64,000 nt of DNA from Vogesella sp. LIG4 (GTDB lineage: Bacteria; Pseudomonadota; Gammaproteobacteria; Burkholderiales; Chromobacteriaceae). The position numbers were made by a program, and so were the translations under genes. Under the pieces are notes generated by a model. It did no database searches. It was not told the origin of the DNA and saw nothing but the letters and a program-made list of their open reading frames with translations. The stretch is taken from contig NZ_LT607802.1 in assembly GCF_900090205.1 (NCBI RefSeq), positions 1,373,215 to 1,437,214 on the forward strand. The letters are read 5' to 3'. Of the stretch, positions 9,772 to 16,839 are shown piece after piece. The first letter of the stretch is position 1. Each line of letters opens with the position of its first letter.

Positions 9772-10098
9772 ATGATTGCTGCCGACGTACTGAAGACCAT
9801 TGGCGATACCCTGGAAGCACGCAAGGAATCCAACCCCAGCTCCTCCTATGTTGCCGGGCTGTTCCACAAGGGCGAAGATGCCATCCTGAAAAAGGTGGCC
9901 GAGGAGGCAGCCGAAGTACTGATGGCCTCCAAGGACAAGGATCGCCTGCACCTGGTGCGCGAAGTGGCTGATCTGTGGTTCCACAGCATGGTGCTGCTGG
10001 CGCATCACGGCCTGCGGGCCGAAGATGTGCTGGCGGAGCTCAAGCGTCGCGAAGGCATTTCCGGTCTGGACGAAAAAGCGTCTCGTACCCAGCAATGA
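9772..10098 (+). CDS. hisE: Phosphoribosyl-ATP pyrophosphohydrolase
   Basis: MazG-like all-alpha hydrolase converting PR-ATP to PR-AMP. 108 residues, with the metal-binding EExxE/ExxD pattern in KVAEEAAEV and [11 protein letters not shown]. An AAGGAAG ribosome site precedes the ATG. It closes the his operon; the HIT gene follows 16 bases later and may be co-transcribed, a common arrangement in betaproteobacteria. Confidence 0.96.
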   Translation: MIAADVLKTIGDTLEARKESNPSSSYVAGLFHKGEDAILKKVAEEAAEVLMASKDKDRLHLVREVADLWFHSMVLLAHHGLRAEDVLAELKRREGISGLDEKASRTQQ

Positions 10099-10114
10099 AT
10101 CGACAAGGATCGTT

Positions 10115-10435
10115 ATGAGCAACTGCATTTTCTGCAAGATCGCCGCTGGCGAGATCCCGGCGAACAAGCTGTATGAAGACGACGACATGGTCGCCTTCCA
10201 CGACATCCACCCCAAGGCACCGGTGCATTTCCTGCTGATTCCCAAGCAGCACGTGGATTCGCTGGCGCACTGCGATGCCAGCCACCAGCAGATGCTGGGC
10301 AAGCTGCTGCTGATGGTGCCGAAACTGGCGGCCGAGCAGGGCCTGAGCGATGGCTTCAAGACCGCCATCCATACCGGTGCCGGCGGTGGCCAGGAAGTGT
10401 TCCACCTGCATCTGCACGTGCTGGGCAACAAGTAA
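10115..10435 (+). CDS. HIT family nucleotide-binding protein (HinT-like)
   Basis: Small histidine-triad protein, probably a purine nucleoside phosphoramidase of the HINT branch. 106 residues. The triad HLHLHVLG is at about 97-104, and the N-terminal CIFCKIAAGEIPA block is typical of HINT. The start at 10115 has an AAGGAT ribosome site; the frame is open upstream but runs inside hisE. Cytoplasmic. The cellular role of HinT proteins is poorly defined. Confidence 0.93.
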   Translation: MSNCIFCKIAAGEIPANKLYEDDDMVAFHDIHPKAPVHFLLIPKQHVDSLAHCDASHQQMLGKLLLMVPKLAAEQGLSDGFKTAIHTGAGGGQEVFHLHLHVLGNK

Positions 10436-10569
10436 GCCCGCATGGCAAAGCTGCAGATTGGGTGACTTTGATCAGAGCGTAGCGCTGGTTTCTGCCGCTA
10501 CAATTTGATTGTATTGAATACGGCGGCGGTGAGTTCCGCCGTGCACTCGTTGAATGAGAGAGGTGTGAA

Positions 10570-10767
10570 ATGGGCGGACTGAGCTTGATGCACTGGCTGA
10601 TCGTGCTGCTGGTGGTGGTACTGGTATTCGGTACCAAGAAACTGCGCAATATCGGCGAAGACCTGGGTGGCGCCGTACGTGGCTTCAAGGAAGGCATGAA
10701 GGGCGAGGCCGAGAAGAACGACGGTCAGAATCCTGCCAAAGACGCCGATAACGGCGACAAGAAGTAA
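10570..10767 (+). CDS. tatA: Sec-independent translocase subunit TatA
   Basis: Pore-forming component of the twin-arginine pathway for folded proteins. 65 residues: one N-terminal membrane helix ([16 protein letters not shown]), the FGxKKLR hinge, then an amphipathic helix and charged tail. GAGAGG upstream serves as the ribosome site. It heads a tatA-tatB-tatC cluster with 9-base and 0-base spacings. The 134-base gap before it may hold a promoter; a TACAAT sequence at 10499-10504 is a possible -10 without a good -35. Confidence 0.95.
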   Translation: MGGLSLMHWLIVLLVVVLVFGTKKLRNIGEDLGGAVRGFKEGMKGEAEKNDGQNPAKDADNGDKK

Positions 10768-10776
10768 GCGCGCGCC

Positions 10777-11247
10777 GTGTTCGAAGTCAGCTTTGGCGAG
10801 CTGCTGACCATTGGCGTGGTCGCGTTGATCGTACTGGGGCCGGAACGCCTGCCCACGGTCGCCCGCACCATCGGCGCCCTGGTTGGTCGCGCGCAGCGTT
10901 TTGTCGCCAGCGTCAAATCGGACATCCATCACCAGAGCCAGCTGGCGGGGCTGCAGGAATTGCAGCACGAAATGCAGCAGGCGGCCGATGCGTTCCGCAA
11001 CCAGATCGAGTCTGAAGTGGCGCAGGTGCGCCAGACGGCGCAAGACATCGAGCACCAGGCTACCGACATCGCCCACGATGTGGCGGCGCAAGCCGCTGTG
11101 CAGCCGGCTGCGACCGTTGCGGCCAACGTGCCGCTGGCGGAAGACGCGCCGCATGTCCACAAGGACGACAATCAGCTCGACCTGTTCGATACCCCGCCTG
11201 CCAACCCTGCCCACCCTGCCCACCCCGCTGCCGACCATCGTTCATAA
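10777..11247 (+). CDS. tatB: Sec-independent translocase subunit TatB
   Basis: Substrate-receptor partner of TatC. 156 residues starting with GTG. The N-terminus MFEVSFGELLTIGVVALIVLGPERLP has the diagnostic glutamate in the helix and the GPERLP hinge that sets TatB apart from TatA. A long amphipathic and coiled region follows (about 30-110), ending in a Pro/His/Ala-rich tail. tatC begins on the next base. Confidence 0.95.
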   Translation: MFEVSFGELLTIGVVALIVLGPERLPTVARTIGALVGRAQRFVASVKSDIHHQSQLAGLQELQHEMQQAADAFRNQIESEVAQVRQTAQDIEHQATDIAHDVAAQAAVQPAATVAANVPLAEDAPHVHKDDNQLDLFDTPPANPAHPAHPAADHRS

Positions 11248-11988
11248 ATGGATCAACAACCCCTGCTTGTCCACCTGCTTGAGCTGCGTAGCCGCTTGAT
11301 CCGCGTTGCCGTCGGCCTGTTGCTGACCTTCCTGGTGCTGTTCCACTGGTCCGGCCAGATCTACCACCTGCTGGCCAAGCCGCTGCTGGAGGCGCTGCCC
11401 AAGGGCGCCAGCATGATCGCCACCGAGGTCACCGCGCCGTTTTTCGTGCCGCTGAAAGTCACCATGCTGGTGGCGTTCCTGATTTCGCTGCCCAATACCT
11501 TGTACCAGCTGTGGGCGTTCGTGGCGCCCGGCCTGTACAGCCATGAAAAGCGGCTGGTGCTGCCCTTGATCATCAGCAGCGTTGTGCTGTTCATGCTGGG
11601 CATGTCCTTTGCCTACTTCGTGGTGTTCCCGGTGGTGTTCGGTTTCCTGAGTGCAGTGACGCCGGCCGGTGTGGCGATGATGACCGACATCGACAAATAC
11701 CTGTCCTTCGTGCTGGGCATGTTCATGGCCTTTGGCGTCACCTTCGAGGTGCCGGTGGTGGTGGTACTGCTCAACCGCATGGGCATCGTCAGCCTGGCCA
11801 AGCTGCGCGAAGGCCGGCCGTACGTGGTCGTCGGCGCTTTCGTGGTGGCCGCGGTGGTGACGCCGCCGGATGTGCTGTCGCAGGTGATGATGGCAGTACC
11901 GCTGTGGCTGCTGTTCGAAGCCGGCATCATTGCTGCCATGCTGGTGAACCGGAAAAAGGCGACACTGGCGCATGATCATGACAAGTAA
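11248..11988 (+). CDS. tatC: Sec-independent translocase subunit TatC
   Basis: Six-helix inner-membrane core of the Tat translocon that recognises twin-arginine signal peptides. 246 residues. The conserved N-terminal LVHLLELRSRLIRV and FxxPLxxALP regions are present, as is the conserved glutamate-bearing loop near EVTAPFFVPLK and the FAFGVTFEVPV segment. It overlaps the following DUF2069 gene by 17 bases. Confidence 0.96.
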   Translation: MDQQPLLVHLLELRSRLIRVAVGLLLTFLVLFHWSGQIYHLLAKPLLEALPKGASMIATEVTAPFFVPLKVTMLVAFLISLPNTLYQLWAFVAPGLYSHEKRLVLPLIISSVVLFMLGMSFAYFVVFPVVFGFLSAVTPAGVAMMTDIDKYLSFVLGMFMAFGVTFEVPVVVVLLNRMGIVSLAKLREGRPYVVVGAFVVAAVVTPPDVLSQVMMAVPLWLLFEAGIIAAMLVNRKKATLAHDHDK

Positions 11989-12334
11989 CTGCCGGCCGTT
12001 TCACTGGGGCGCGATTGCCAGCCTGATAGCGCTGATCCTGTTGTGCCTGGCCTGGGAGTTGTGGCTTGCGCCGCTGCATGCCGGTGGTTCCTGGCTGGTG
12101 CTCAAGGCGGCGCTGCTGCTGCTGCCGCTGATGGGCGTGCTGCGTGAGCGCATCTATACCTACCAGTGGTCCAGCATGTTCATCCTCGCCTATTTTGCCG
12201 AAGGCACCATGCGCGCCTGGGGCGAGCACGGCCTGGGGCAGCGCCTGGCGCTGGCGGAGGTGATGCTGACCGTGAGCTACTTTACGTGCGTACTGTTGTA
12301 TATACGCGCCAGACGACTGGCTGCCGCGCACTGA
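11972..12334 (+). CDS. DUF2069 membrane protein, function unknown
   Basis: Small integral membrane protein of 120 residues with four predicted hydrophobic segments and a conserved central RERIYTYQWSSMFILAYFAEG stretch typical of DUF2069. The family is found mainly in beta- and gammaproteobacteria and has no established role. It overlaps the end of tatC, so it is expressed with the tat genes. The start may be the ATG at 11972 or the one at 11978. A strong bidirectional terminator follows. Confidence 0.8.
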   Translation: MIMTSNCRPFHWGAIASLIALILLCLAWELWLAPLHAGGSWLVLKAALLLLPLMGVLRERIYTYQWSSMFILAYFAEGTMRAWGEHGLGQRLALAEVMLTVSYFTCVLLYIRARRLAAAH

Positions 12335-12348
12335 AGCGCTGTGCCAGC

Positions 12349-12386
12349 AAAGAAAAAGCCGACCCGTGCAGGTCGGCTTTTTCTTT
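12349..12386. terminator. Bidirectional rho-independent terminator after the tat operon
   Basis: Perfect 15-bp arms 12349-12363 and 12372-12386 with an 8-base loop; GC core GCCGAC/GTCGGC flanked by an A-run on the left and a T-run on the right. Confidence 0.93.
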
Positions 12387-12414
12387 GTTGCGGATGCGGT
12401 CGCTTTTTAAAATC

Positions 12415-12436
12415 GTTTGTTTAATATAAATCAAAC
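12415..12436. promoter_or_regulatory. Candidate operator: 22-base AT-rich imperfect palindrome upstream of the secretion operon
   Basis: The 22 bases read GTTTG...CAAAC with 18 of 22 positions symmetric. It sits just upstream of the best -35 candidate, centred about 50 bases before the likely transcription start, a spacing suited to an activator. The 150 bases before the secretion ATPase gene are much more AT-rich than their surroundings. Confidence 0.45.
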
Positions 12437-12441
12437 GTCTA

Positions 12442-12470
12442 TTGCAGGTTTGTCATGTCATCCTGATAAT
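12442..12470 (+). promoter_or_regulatory. Candidate sigma-70 promoter of the adhesin secretion operon
   Basis: TTGCAG (12442-12447), a 17-base spacer, then GATAAT (12465-12470). The start codon of the ATPase gene is at 12541, leaving a leader of about 65 bases. Confidence 0.5.
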
Positions 12471-12540
12471 GTCTAAAGCTTTGTAATGGTCAATACGACA
12501 ATTCTTACCATAATAAATCAATCGTTACCCAGTTCTGAAA

Positions 12541-14718
12541 ATGACAGCTGCCATGAATAATCCGGAATCCGGAAGTCCGTCTGCATTCTCTCAGCACGCT
12601 ACGCACCTCGATCCCCTTCTGGATTGTCTGTTCCAGCTCACGCGTGAGCATGGCCTGACAACCACACGGGATTCGCTGGTTGCCGGCATTCCGCTGGAGA
12701 ACCAGCGTTTGACCCCCTCCATGTTCTCGCGTGCGGCACGGCGTGCCGGCCTGGCATCACGGGTGCTGCGCCGACCACTGAACAGCTTGCCGCCGGCGCT
12801 GTTGCCGGTGGTGCTGCTGTTGAAGGGTGACGATGCCTGCCTGCTGCGTGCCATCGAGGATGATGGCCGCTTCCGCATCAGCCCGGCCGAGCTGCCGGAG
12901 GCCGAGCAGGTGCTTACCCTGGCCGAGCTGGAGGAGCGCTACAGCGGCCTGGCCATTGCGGTGAAGCCGCGCTACCGCTTCGACAAGCGGGTGCCGGAGC
13001 TGCATCAGGCACGCAGCCAGCACTGGTTCTGGCACGCCATTCTGCAGGGGCGGCCGCTGTACCGTGATGCGCTGGTGGCAGCCTTCTTCATCAACGTGTT
13101 CGCCTTGGCACTGCCGCTGTTCACCATGAACGTGTACGACCGCGTGGTGCCGAACATGGCGTTCGAAACGCTGTGGGTGCTGGCGCTGGGCGTGTTGCTG
13201 CTGTTCGGCTTCGATTTCCTGATGAAACTGACGCGCGGCTATCTGATCGACCTGGCCAGCAAGCGCGTGGACGTGATGCTGTCGGCGCTGATCATGGAAC
13301 GGGTACTGGGCATCCGCATGGAAGCGCGCCCGACCTCGGTGGGAGCGTTTGCGGCCAACCTGCGCGCCTTCGAAACCGTGCGCGATTTCATTGCCTCCGC
13401 CACCATCACCACGCTGGTGGATGTGCCGTTCGCACTGCTGTTCCTGTTCGTGATCGGCTGGATTTCGCCGTGGATGGTGATTCCGCCCGTGGTGGCGGTG
13501 CTGCTGATGCTGCTGCTGGCACACAGCGTGCAGGAGCGCATGCAGGAGCTGACCGAAACCACCTTCCGCGCCTCGTCGCAGCGTAACGCGCACCTGGTGG
13601 AAAGCCTGGTGGGCCTGGAAACCGTCAAGACCCTGGCTGCCGAAGGCGAGCTGCAGGGGCGCTGGGAAAAGGCCACGCTGTTCCTGGCGCAGGTGGGCAG
13701 CCGCCTCAAGCTGCTGTCGGCGGTCACCATGAACTTTGCCGGTTTCATCCAGCAGCTGATGTCGGTGAGCATCGTGGTGGTGGGCGTGTACCTGATCAAG
13801 GAAGGCCAGACCTCGGTGGGCGGCCTGATCGCCTGCTCGATGCTGGGCTCGCGCGCACTGGCGCCGATGGGGGCGGTAACCGGCCTGATGACGCAGTTCA
13901 ACAATGCCAAGTCCTCGCTTGCCTCGCTGGAGGGCCTGATGAAGATGCCGGTGGAGCGCGAGAGCGAAGCATCGTTCTTCCATCGCACCAGCTTCCGTGG
14001 CGATATCGAATTCTCCGGCGTGTCGTTCAACTACCCGAACAGCCCGATGGGGGCGCTGCGCGATGTGTCGTTCCGCATCAAGGCCGGCGAACGCGTGGCC
14101 TTCCTGGGGCGGGTTGGCTCCGGCAAGAGCACCATCCAGAAGCTGATCATGGGCCTGTACCAGGCGCAGGAAGGCGCAGTACGCATCGACAGCATCGATG
14201 TGAAGCAGATCGACCCGGCCGAGCTGCGTCGCCACATTGGCTACGTGTCGCAAGACCCGGTGCTGTTCTACGGCACGCTGCGCCAGAACATCAGCATGGG
14301 CCAGCCGCACGTGCACGATGCCAGTATCTACGCTGCCGCCGAGCTGGCGGGACTCACCGAGTTCGTCAACAGCCATCCGGAAGGCTTCGACATGATCATC
14401 GGCGAGCGCGGCGAATCGCTGTCCGGTGGTCAGCGCAAGGCGGTGACCATTGCGCGTGCGCTGCTGAATGCGCCGCCGATCCTGCTGCTGGACGAACCGA
14501 CCAGCAATATGGATCACAGTACCGAAGCCGCCATGAAGCGCACCTTCGAGAACATTACGGCCGGCAAAACCCTGGTGCTGGTGACACACCACACCACGCT
14601 GCTCGACCTGGTGGATCGCATCATCGTCATCGACCAGGGCCAGGTACTGGCTGACGGGCCGAAGGCGGAGATTATCCAGGCACTGCAACAGGGTCGTATC
14701 GGGAAAGCGCGCACATGA
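12541..14718 (+). CDS. Type I secretion ATPase/permease for an RTX adhesin (LapB-like)
   Basis: Inner-membrane ABC exporter that drives secretion of the adhesin encoded two genes downstream. 725 residues in three parts: an N-terminal C39-like domain (about 20-150), a six-helix membrane domain (about 170-450) and an ATPase domain. The C39-like domain has no cysteine or histidine at the catalytic positions, so it is a non-cleaving docking domain as in HlyB and LapB. ATPase motifs are intact: Walker A 523-530 (GRVGSGKS), signature LSGGQ 627-631, Walker B ending D651-E652. The stop overlaps the next gene's ATG. This is the first gene of the operon behind an AT-rich regulatory region. Confidence 0.93.
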   Translation: MTAAMNNPESGSPSAFSQHATHLDPLLDCLFQLTREHGLTTTRDSLVAGIPLENQRLTPSMFSRAARRAGLASRVLRRPLNSLPPALLPVVLLLKGDDACLLRAIEDDGRFRISPAELPEAEQVLTLAELEERYSGLAIAVKPRYRFDKRVPELHQARSQHWFWHAILQGRPLYRDALVAAFFINVFALALPLFTMNVYDRVVPNMAFETLWVLALGVLLLFGFDFLMKLTRGYLIDLASKRVDVMLSALIMERVLGIRMEARPTSVGAFAANLRAFETVRDFIASATITTLVDVPFALLFLFVIGWISPWMVIPPVVAVLLMLLLAHSVQERMQELTETTFRASSQRNAHLVESLVGLETVKTLAAEGELQGRWEKATLFLAQVGSRLKLLSAVTMNFAGFIQQLMSVSIVVVGVYLIKEGQTSVGGLIACSMLGSRALAPMGAVTGLMTQFNNAKSSLASLEGLMKMPVERESEASFFHRTSFRGDIEFSGVSFNYPNSPMGALRDVSFRIKAGERVAFLGRVGSGKSTIQKLIMGLYQAQEGAVRIDSIDVKQIDPAELRRHIGYVSQDPVLFYGTLRQNISMGQPHVHDASIYAAAELAGLTEFVNSHPEGFDMIIGERGESLSGGQRKAVTIARALLNAPPILLLDEPTSNMDHSTEAAMKRTFENITAGKTLVLVTHHTTLLDLVDRIIVIDQGQVLADGPKAEIIQALQQGRIGKART

Positions 14719-16091
14719 ACAAGCAACAAGACACTGAAAAGCAATCCTTCTACCAGCGCTTGCTGGACTGGTCTTCGGCAGAGGATCTGCACGATCGCCA
14801 GGATTTTGCCGGCGATGCCGAGTGGGCGATTCTGGAGCAGAACCCGCAACGGCCACGGCTGTTCCTGTGGACCATCGGCCTGTTCATCGTGGTAGCGCTG
14901 ATCTGGTCGGCGCTGGCGAAGCTGGACGAGGTGGCCCGTGGTGAAGGCAAGGTGGTGCCGACCAGCCAGATCCAGCATCTGCAGAGCCTGGACGGTGGCG
15001 TGGTATCGAAGATTCTGGTGAAAGAGGGCGACGTGGTGGAGCGTGGCCAGCTGCTGCTGCAGGTGGACAACACCCGCTTCGTTTCCTCGCTCAATGAAAA
15101 CCAGTCGCAGTCGGTGGCGCTGAAGGCCAAGGAAGCCCGTCTGCGCGCACTGGCCGAAGGCAAGCCATTCGAGCTGCCGGCCGGGGTGGCCCAGCAGGCG
15201 CCGGACATCGCCCGCCAGGAAATGGACCTCTACCACTCCAAGCAGATGGAGCTTGAGGCCAACGTATCGATTGCCCGCCAGCAGCTGTCGCAGCGCAGCC
15301 AGGAAATGAACGAGGCCAAGGCGCGGCGCGACCAGGCTGCCCAGGGGCTGGAACTGACGCAGAAAGAGTTGAACTACACCCGCCCGCTGCTGAAGTCCGG
15401 TGCAGTGTCGGAAGTGGATATCCTGCGCCTGGAGCGCGATGTGTCGCGCTACCAGGGCGAGCGCGATATGGCCGGGGCGCAGATTCCCAAGATCCAGGCG
15501 GCTATTGGCGAAGCAACGCGCAAGATCCAGGAGGTGGAGCTGACCTTCCGCAACCAGGCCAGTACCGAGTTGTCGGAAACCTTGGCCAAGCTGGGCACCC
15601 TGGGCGCTGGCAGCGCTGCGCTGCAGGACAAGGTGAAGCTGACCGAAATGCGCTCGCCGGTGCGTGGCGAGGTGAAGCGCGTGCTGGTGAACACCGTGGG
15701 CGGGGTGGTGCAGCCGGGGCATGACATCATGGAAATCGTGCCGCTGGACGACACCCTGCTGATCGAGGCCAAGATCACCCCGCGCGACATCGCCTTCCTG
15801 CGTCCGGGGCAGGACGTGTTTGTGCGCTTCACTGCCTACGATTCCACCATCTACGGTGGTCTGAAGGGCAAGCTGGAGCAGATCGGCGCCGACTCCATCA
15901 CCGACGACAAGGGCAATACCTTCTACGTGGTGAAAGTGAAGACCGATTCCGCCCACCTGGGCGAGAAGAAACTGCCGATCAAGCCGGGCATGGTGGCGGA
16001 AGTCGACATCATTACCGGCCACAAGAGCGTGTTGAACTACCTGCTCAAGCCGGTGCTGCGCGCCAAGGCCCAGGCACTCAGCGAGCGCTAA
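14715..16091 (+). CDS. Type I secretion membrane fusion protein (HlyD/LapC-like)
   Basis: Periplasmic adaptor linking the ABC exporter to the outer-membrane pore. 458 residues: a cytoplasmic N-terminus, one membrane helix (about 49-69), a split lipoyl domain, a long coiled-coil hairpin (about 150-300) and a C-terminal beta region with ITPRDIAFLRPGQDVFVRFTAYD, the HlyD-family signature. It overlaps the ATPase gene by 4 bases (ATGA). The outer-membrane partner is not next door; the TolC-OmpA fusion at 32-34 kb is the best candidate in the window. Confidence 0.92.
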   Translation: MNKQQDTEKQSFYQRLLDWSSAEDLHDRQDFAGDAEWAILEQNPQRPRLFLWTIGLFIVVALIWSALAKLDEVARGEGKVVPTSQIQHLQSLDGGVVSKILVKEGDVVERGQLLLQVDNTRFVSSLNENQSQSVALKAKEARLRALAEGKPFELPAGVAQQAPDIARQEMDLYHSKQMELEANVSIARQQLSQRSQEMNEAKARRDQAAQGLELTQKELNYTRPLLKSGAVSEVDILRLERDVSRYQGERDMAGAQIPKIQAAIGEATRKIQEVELTFRNQASTELSETLAKLGTLGAGSAALQDKVKLTEMRSPVRGEVKRVLVNTVGGVVQPGHDIMEIVPLDDTLLIEAKITPRDIAFLRPGQDVFVRFTAYDSTIYGGLKGKLEQIGADSITDDKGNTFYVVKVKTDSAHLGEKKLPIKPGMVAEVDIITGHKSVLNYLLKPVLRAKAQALSER

Positions 16092-16688
16092 ATGGACATC
16101 ATGCTCATCAGCAGCAGCCATTCTTTGCAAGCCCATCTGCAGGTTGCCTTTGGCGAGTGCACCCAGCATCCCTCCTTGTGGGATCTGGCTGCCTCGCTGC
16201 GCCTGCCGGATGGCCGGGTAGTATGGGTGGACGTCGACAACCAGGATGAAGACCTGGTGCAGCGTCTGTGCCGCGGCGATTTCGGCAAGGCGCGCGTGGT
16301 GGTGATGAGCAGCGTGCCTAGCGATGAAGCCGCCGTACGCTGGCTGGGTGTTGGTGCCAGCGGCTACGTGCACGCCTTCGCCATTGCAGAGACATTGCGA
16401 CAGGTGGCGGGTGCAGTATCCGCCGGCGGTGTGTGGATCGGGGTGCACCTGATGCAGCAGCTGTGCGCGCGCTTCGGCCAGGTGGCCAAGAGCGACAGCC
16501 CATTGCTGCAGCAACTGACCGAGCGTGAGCGCGAAGTGGTGGACCACCTGCGCAACGGCAAGAGCAACAAGCAGATTGCCCGCGACATGGACATTTCCGA
16601 GCGCACGGTAAAAGCCCACCTGACGGCCATTTTTGGCAAGTTTGGCGTGCCGGATCGTGTGCAGCTGTTGCTTAAGCTGGCGGTCTGA
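16092..16688 (+). CDS. LuxR-family transcriptional regulator with an atypical receiver-like domain
   Basis: 198 residues. The C-terminal LuxR-type helix-turn-helix is clear (about 140-195: LTEREREVVDHL ... NKQIARDMDISERTVKAHL). The N-terminal 120 residues look like a receiver fold, but the acidic pair that binds magnesium is replaced by ISSSH; a possible phospho-acceptor is D47 (VVWVDVD). It starts on the base after the lapC-like stop and ends before a terminator, so it is co-transcribed with the exporter and separated from the adhesin by the terminator and a promoter-like gap. The likely target is that adhesin promoter; this is inference from position. The signal it senses is unknown. Confidence 0.85.
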   Translation: MDIMLISSSHSLQAHLQVAFGECTQHPSLWDLAASLRLPDGRVVWVDVDNQDEDLVQRLCRGDFGKARVVVMSSVPSDEAAVRWLGVGASGYVHAFAIAETLRQVAGAVSAGGVWIGVHLMQQLCARFGQVAKSDSPLLQQLTEREREVVDHLRNGKSNKQIARDMDISERTVKAHLTAIFGKFGVPDRVQLLLKLAV

Positions 16689-16731
16689 CCCGGTATAGGC
16701 ATTTACCCTTTTTGCATTTAATCAACAAAAG

Positions 16732-16752
16732 GCCGGGAAACCGGCTTTTTTT
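16732..16752 (+). terminator. Rho-independent terminator between the regulator and the adhesin gene
   Basis: GCCGG (16732-16736), GAAA loop, CCGGC (16741-16745), then seven T. It separates the secretion operon from the adhesin gene. Confidence 0.85.
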
Positions 16753-16760
16753 ACGCCCAT

Positions 16761-16812
16761 TGCCCTTTAGTACAATGTACTGGGCATTGTCTGATTTTTA
16801 GACTGCCAGTCT
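16761..16812. promoter_or_regulatory. Two dyads and a -10-like site upstream of the adhesin
   Basis: First dyad: TGCCC-ttt-AGTAC-aat-GTACT-GGGCA (16761-16786). Second: AGACT-gcc-AGTCT (16800-16812). A GATAAT sequence at 16814-16819 is a possible -10; no good -35 is seen at standard spacing, which would suit an activator-dependent promoter. The neighbouring LuxR-type gene is an obvious candidate ligand for one dyad. Confidence 0.4.
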
Positions 16813-16839
16813 GGATAATCTGGTCAATGGAGCGTCTGT

